Of a DNA stretch of 64,000 nucleotides, positions 61,190 to 64,000 are shown piece after piece. The DNA comes from Candidatus Delongbacteria bacterium (GTDB lineage Bacteria > CAIWAD01). How positions within the stretch are numbered: the stretch's first letter is position 1; each line of letters begins with the position of its first letter. Where the stretch lies: positions 124,001 through 188,000 of the forward strand of contig JBAYTZ010000005.1 in the NCBI GenBank assembly GCA_041675285.1, read 5' to 3'. The notes beneath the pieces are model-generated. The model was not told the origin of the DNA. It searched no databases and worked only from the letters and a program-made list of their open reading frames with translations. The position numbers and the translations under genes were made by a program.

Positions 61190-61209
61190 GCTCCTGTTGT
61201 CCCGGCCTC

Positions 61210-61263
61210 CGGCGACCGATAACAAGAATGGAACCATCAACGCTTCGGCGACCGATAACAAGA
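61210..61263 (+). repeat. 18-bp direct repeat, 36-bp period, upstream of the PAS kinase
   Basis: CGGCGACCGATAACAAGA occurs at 61210-61227 and identically at 61246-61263, ending 40 bases before the kinase ATG. The spacing of 36 bp is between three and four helical turns. It may be an operator or a small tandem duplication. Confidence 0.7.
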
Positions 61264-61302
61264 CCAGCACTCCCGAGACCGTGACAGGGAAGGAACCCGC
61301 GC

Positions 61303-64000
61303 ATGTCCGCTGCCCAGCCTGCCCCCGCCCTGCCCGCCGGACTGCTGGACGACCTGTTCACGCAATCCGCCCTGCCGCTGGTGATCCTCGATCCGCTCAA
61401 CCTGGAATTGCTGGCGGCCAATCCGGCGGCGGCCCGCCTCTACGGCTGGCCTGACGGGGCGGCGCTGCGGGGCCGCCCGCTGCTGGAGCTGCTGGCGCCC
61501 GACCAGCCCGGCGGCGAGGACTCGCGAACGGCACTGGCGCGGCGCGTCCAGGAGGCCGAAGCCGGGGGACTGGCCGTTTTCGAGTGGCTCCACCAGCGGC
61601 CGGACGGCGGCCGCTGGATGGCCGAGGTCCAGCTGATGCCCCTATGCGCCGGGAAGCGTCGCCTGCTGCACCTCACGCTGAGCGACCTGACCCCGCGCCG
61701 CCGGGCGGAGGACGCCCTGCGGCTCAGCCAGGCCCAGCTCCTGGCCACGCTGGAGAACACGCCCCACGTGGCCACCCAGTGGTTCGATCGCCAGGGCCGC
61801 GTGCGCTTCTGGAACCGGGCCTCCGAGACCCTGTTCGGCTGGAGTGCCGGCGAGGCCCTGGGGCGCACCCTGGAGGACCTGCTCTACTCGCCCGCGGAGG
61901 GCGCGGCCTTCCGGGAGATGCTGGCCCGAATCGAGGCCACGGGCCAGCCCTGTGGGCCCTTTGAATCGCCCTTTCACCACCGGGACGGGCACGCGGGCTG
62001 GCTGCTCTCCACCACCTTCGCCATCCCCATGGGCGAGGGCGAGCCGGGCTTCGTCTGCATGGACGTGGACATCAGCGAGCGCAAGGCCGCGGAGGCCGCC
62101 CTGCGCCTATCGGAGGAGAAATTCGCCGGTGCTTTCCGTGCCTCGCCGGACGCCATCAGCCTGTCGGATCCGGCCACGGGCCGGCTGGTGGAGGTCAACG
62201 AAGGCTTCACGCGCCAGCTGGGCTGGACGCGGGCCGAGGCCGTGGGGCGCCCCTCGCGGGAGTTGAAGCTCTGGGCCGACCCGGCGGAACGCGACCGCTT
62301 CCTGGTCCGCCTGCGCGCCGAGGGCCACTTGCGCGACGTGGAGGCCCGGGTGCGGCGGCGGGACGGGACCTTGATCGACATGCGCCTGTCCGCCGAAACC
62401 CTGCGGGTGGGCGACGAGGAGCTGCTGCTGCTGATCGCCCGGGACGTGACGGAGCAGAAACGCGCCGAGGAGGACCTGCAACGCGAGCGCGAGTTCACCC
62501 AGGCCCTGCTGGACAGCGTGCCGGGCATGATCTACCTCTACGACGAATCCGGCCGGCTGGTGCGCTGGAACCGCAAGCACTCCGAGTGGACCGGCTTTTC
62601 GGACGAGGAGCTGCTGGGCCGCAGCGTGCTGGACTGGTATCCCGACGAGGAGACCCGGACGCGCGTGGTGGCCGCCCTGGAACGGATGGGCACCCAGGGC
62701 CACGGCGAGGTGGAGGCCGAGCTGACCCGCAAGGACGGCAGTCGCGCCCCCTTCTACCTGACGGGCGTGCCGGTGACCATCGGCGGGCGCAGCTACTTCA
62801 CGGGCATCGGAATCGACATCAGCGAGCGGCTCAAGGCCGAACAGGAGCAGGCGCGGCTGCGCGACCAACTGCAGCAGGCGCAGAAGATGGAGTCCATCGG
62901 CCGGCTGGCGGGGGGCGTGGCCCACGACTTCAACAACATGCTGGGCGTGATCCTCGGGCACGCCGAGCTGGCGCTGGCGGAGGTCCCGGCGGAGCAGTCC
63001 GTGCGTGCGGACCTGGAAGAAATCCACAAGGCGGCCCGCCGCTCGGCGGACTTGACGCGCCAGCTGCTGGCCTTCGCGCGCAAGCAGGCCGTGGCGCCGC
63101 GCAAACTGGACTTAAGCGAGACCGTCGCCGGCATGTTGAAGATGCTCAAACGCCTGATCGGCGAGGATATCGATTTGAGCTGGCGGCCCGGCGCGCCGCC
63201 CCTGACCGTGCACATGGATCCCTCGCAGCTCGACCAGCTCCTGGCCAACCTCTGCGTCAACGCCCGGGACGCCATTCGGGGCGTGGGCAAGGTCACCATC
63301 GAGACCCGCTCCGCCCACTTCGACCAGGCCTATTGCGATCAGCACGCCGACAGCCAGCCGGGCAACTACGTTCTGCTGGCCGTCAGCGACGACGGCTGCG
63401 GGATGGACAAGGAGGTGCTGTCTCACCTCTTCGAGCCTTTCTTCACCACCAAAGCGCTGGGCCAGGGCACGGGCCTGGGCCTGGCCACCGTGTACGGCAT
63501 CGTGCGGCAGAACCAGGGCTTCGTCAATGTCTACAGCGAACCCGGCCAGGGCACGACGTTCCGGATCTATCTGCCGGCCCTGGGCGGCGAAGCGGAACCG
63601 ACGGCCGGCGATGCCGGCGAAGCGCCGCGCGGACGGGGTGAGACGGTGCTGCTGGTGGAGGACGAGGCGGCCATCCTGAACCTCTGCCGCAGCATGTTGG
63701 AGGGGCTGGGCTACCAGGTGCTGGCCTGCGGCAATCCGCGCGCCGCTCTGGAGTTGGCCCGCCAGTCCGCGGGCGTGGACTTGCTGCTGACGGACGTGAT
63801 CATGCCCGAGATGAACGGGCGCGATCTGGCCGCCGCCCTGGCGGAGCTGGCCCCGGGCCTGCGCTGCGTCTACATGAGCGGCTACACGGCCAACGTCATC
63901 GCCCACCACGGCGTGCTGGATCCGCACGTGGTCTTTCTGCAGAAGCCCTTTTCCATCCGCGACTTGGCGCTGCGCGTGCGCCAGGCGCTGGATGGGCCGC
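61303..64000 (+). CDS. Hybrid histidine kinase with four PAS domains and a receiver (3' end outside window)
   Basis: 899 residues are visible without a stop. There is no transmembrane segment, so it is a cytosolic sensor. Four PAS modules lie at about 15-130, 145-265, 275-395 and 405-520, each ending in the PAC-type DISERKAAEAAL or DVTEQKRAEEDL linker. The HisKA domain has phosphoacceptor H541 in GGVAHDFNNMLGVILGHAEL. The ATPase domain has NLCVNARDAI, DDGCGM and GTGLGLATVYGIV. The receiver starts near 780 (TVLLVEDEAAIL) with phosphoacceptor D831 in LLTDVIMPEMNG. ATG at 61303 has GGGAAGGAA upstream. No output partner is visible downstream. Confidence 0.95.
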   Translation, partial: MSAAQPAPALPAGLLDDLFTQSALPLVILDPLNLELLAANPAAARLYGWPDGAALRGRPLLELLAPDQPGGEDSRTALARRVQEAEAGGLAVFEWLHQRPDGGRWMAEVQLMPLCAGKRRLLHLTLSDLTPRRRAEDALRLSQAQLLATLENTPHVATQWFDRQGRVRFWNRASETLFGWSAGEALGRTLEDLLYSPAEGAAFREMLARIEATGQPCGPFESPFHHRDGHAGWLLSTTFAIPMGEGEPGFVCMDVDISERKAAEAALRLSEEKFAGAFRASPDAISLSDPATGRLVEVNEGFTRQLGWTRAEAVGRPSRELKLWADPAERDRFLVRLRAEGHLRDVEARVRRRDGTLIDMRLSAETLRVGDEELLLLIARDVTEQKRAEEDLQREREFTQALLDSVPGMIYLYDESGRLVRWNRKHSEWTGFSDEELLGRSVLDWYPDEETRTRVVAALERMGTQGHGEVEAELTRKDGSRAPFYLTGVPVTIGGRSYFTGIGIDISERLKAEQEQARLRDQLQQAQKMESIGRLAGGVAHDFNNMLGVILGHAELALAEVPAEQSVRADLEEIHKAARRSADLTRQLLAFARKQAVAPRKLDLSETVAGMLKMLKRLIGEDIDLSWRPGAPPLTVHMDPSQLDQLLANLCVNARDAIRGVGKVTIETRSAHFDQAYCDQHADSQPGNYVLLAVSDDGCGMDKEVLSHLFEPFFTTKALGQGTGLGLATVYGIVRQNQGFVNVYSEPGQGTTFRIYLPALGGEAEPTAGDAGEAPRGRGETVLLVEDEAAILNLCRSMLEGLGYQVLACGNPRAALELARQSAGVDLLLTDVIMPEMNGRDLAAALAELAPGLRCVYMSGYTANVIAHHGVLDPHVVFLQKPFSIRDLALRVRQALDGP

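Overview
This is a very GC-rich bacterial chromosome segment, densely packed with short or overlapping gene junctions (many ATGA/GTGA couplings). It carries a Gram-negative cell-envelope signature: an LptE-like lipoprotein and flagellar P- and L-ring proteins. Several intergenic regions hold a TACCTT(T)G element, in two cases with TTG exactly 20 bases upstream. This resembles the Bacteroidota-type promoter (TTG-N19/20-TAnnTTTG) rather than the E. coli -35/-10 pair. Together with a receiver-less sigma-54 activator coupled to lptE and a TPR gene, it suggests a flagellated, GC-rich member of the FCB superphylum or a neighbouring phylum. The species cannot be named from the sequence alone.

Layout. 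1-3957: the end of uvrB, an unknown helical protein, purD and a sugar-nucleotide epimerase. 4183-6820: sigma-54 activator, lptE-like gene and TPR protein. 7091-8959 (minus): long-chain acyl-CoA synthetase with a clean terminator. 9117-13161: typA, two glycosyltransferases and a VOC protein. 13320-20903: gltX-glnS, then small housekeeping and unknown genes ending in queG. 20957-25470: a beta-propeller sensor kinase and its sigma-54 response regulator. 25712-27218 (minus): a polytopic membrane protein downstream of tRNA-Arg(CCG). 27407-28288: an MBL-fold hydrolase. 28551-36404: a flagellar operon flgF-G-A-H-I-J-N-K-L behind a consensus sigma-54 promoter. 36889-40365 (minus): cobalamin-dependent metH, divergent from a metF-like gene. 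41511-49941: an OB-fold periplasmic protein, an ICMT-like protein, an M50 protease, mutL, miaA, alr, a HAD phosphatase and a GDPD. 49953-51197 (minus): arginine deiminase. 51609-57216: the 2-oxoglutarate dehydrogenase set sucA, sucB, lpd. 57414-64000: M3 oligopeptidase, gdhA, and a four-PAS hybrid histidine kinase that runs off the window.

The most distinctive non-coding content is an interspersed inverted-repeat family. Its left arms read roughly CACCACAGAGGCACAGAG and its right arms CTCTGTGTCTCTGTGGTGA. It occupies most larger gaps between transcription units, with a sister family built from CACGAAG/CTTCGTG. No transposase is associated with it. One copy supplies the C-terminus and stop codon of a membrane protein, and others sit just upstream of start codons. 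Other notable structures are a 20-bp perfect palindrome inside gltX, a terminator/antiterminator-like leader in front of gltX, structured leaders before typA and gdhA, and long hairpins downstream of flgL and mutL.

Functionally the window combines carbon/nitrogen node metabolism (2-oxoglutarate dehydrogenase, glutamate dehydrogenase, arginine deiminase), one-carbon/methionine metabolism (metH, metF), translation (gltX, glnS, typA, miaA, queG, tRNA-Arg), repair (uvrB, mutL) and motility. Two sigma-54 activators and one strong sigma-54 promoter lie in the same 64 kb, so sigma-54 control of the flagellar operon is a reasonable inference. Which activator acts there is unknown.
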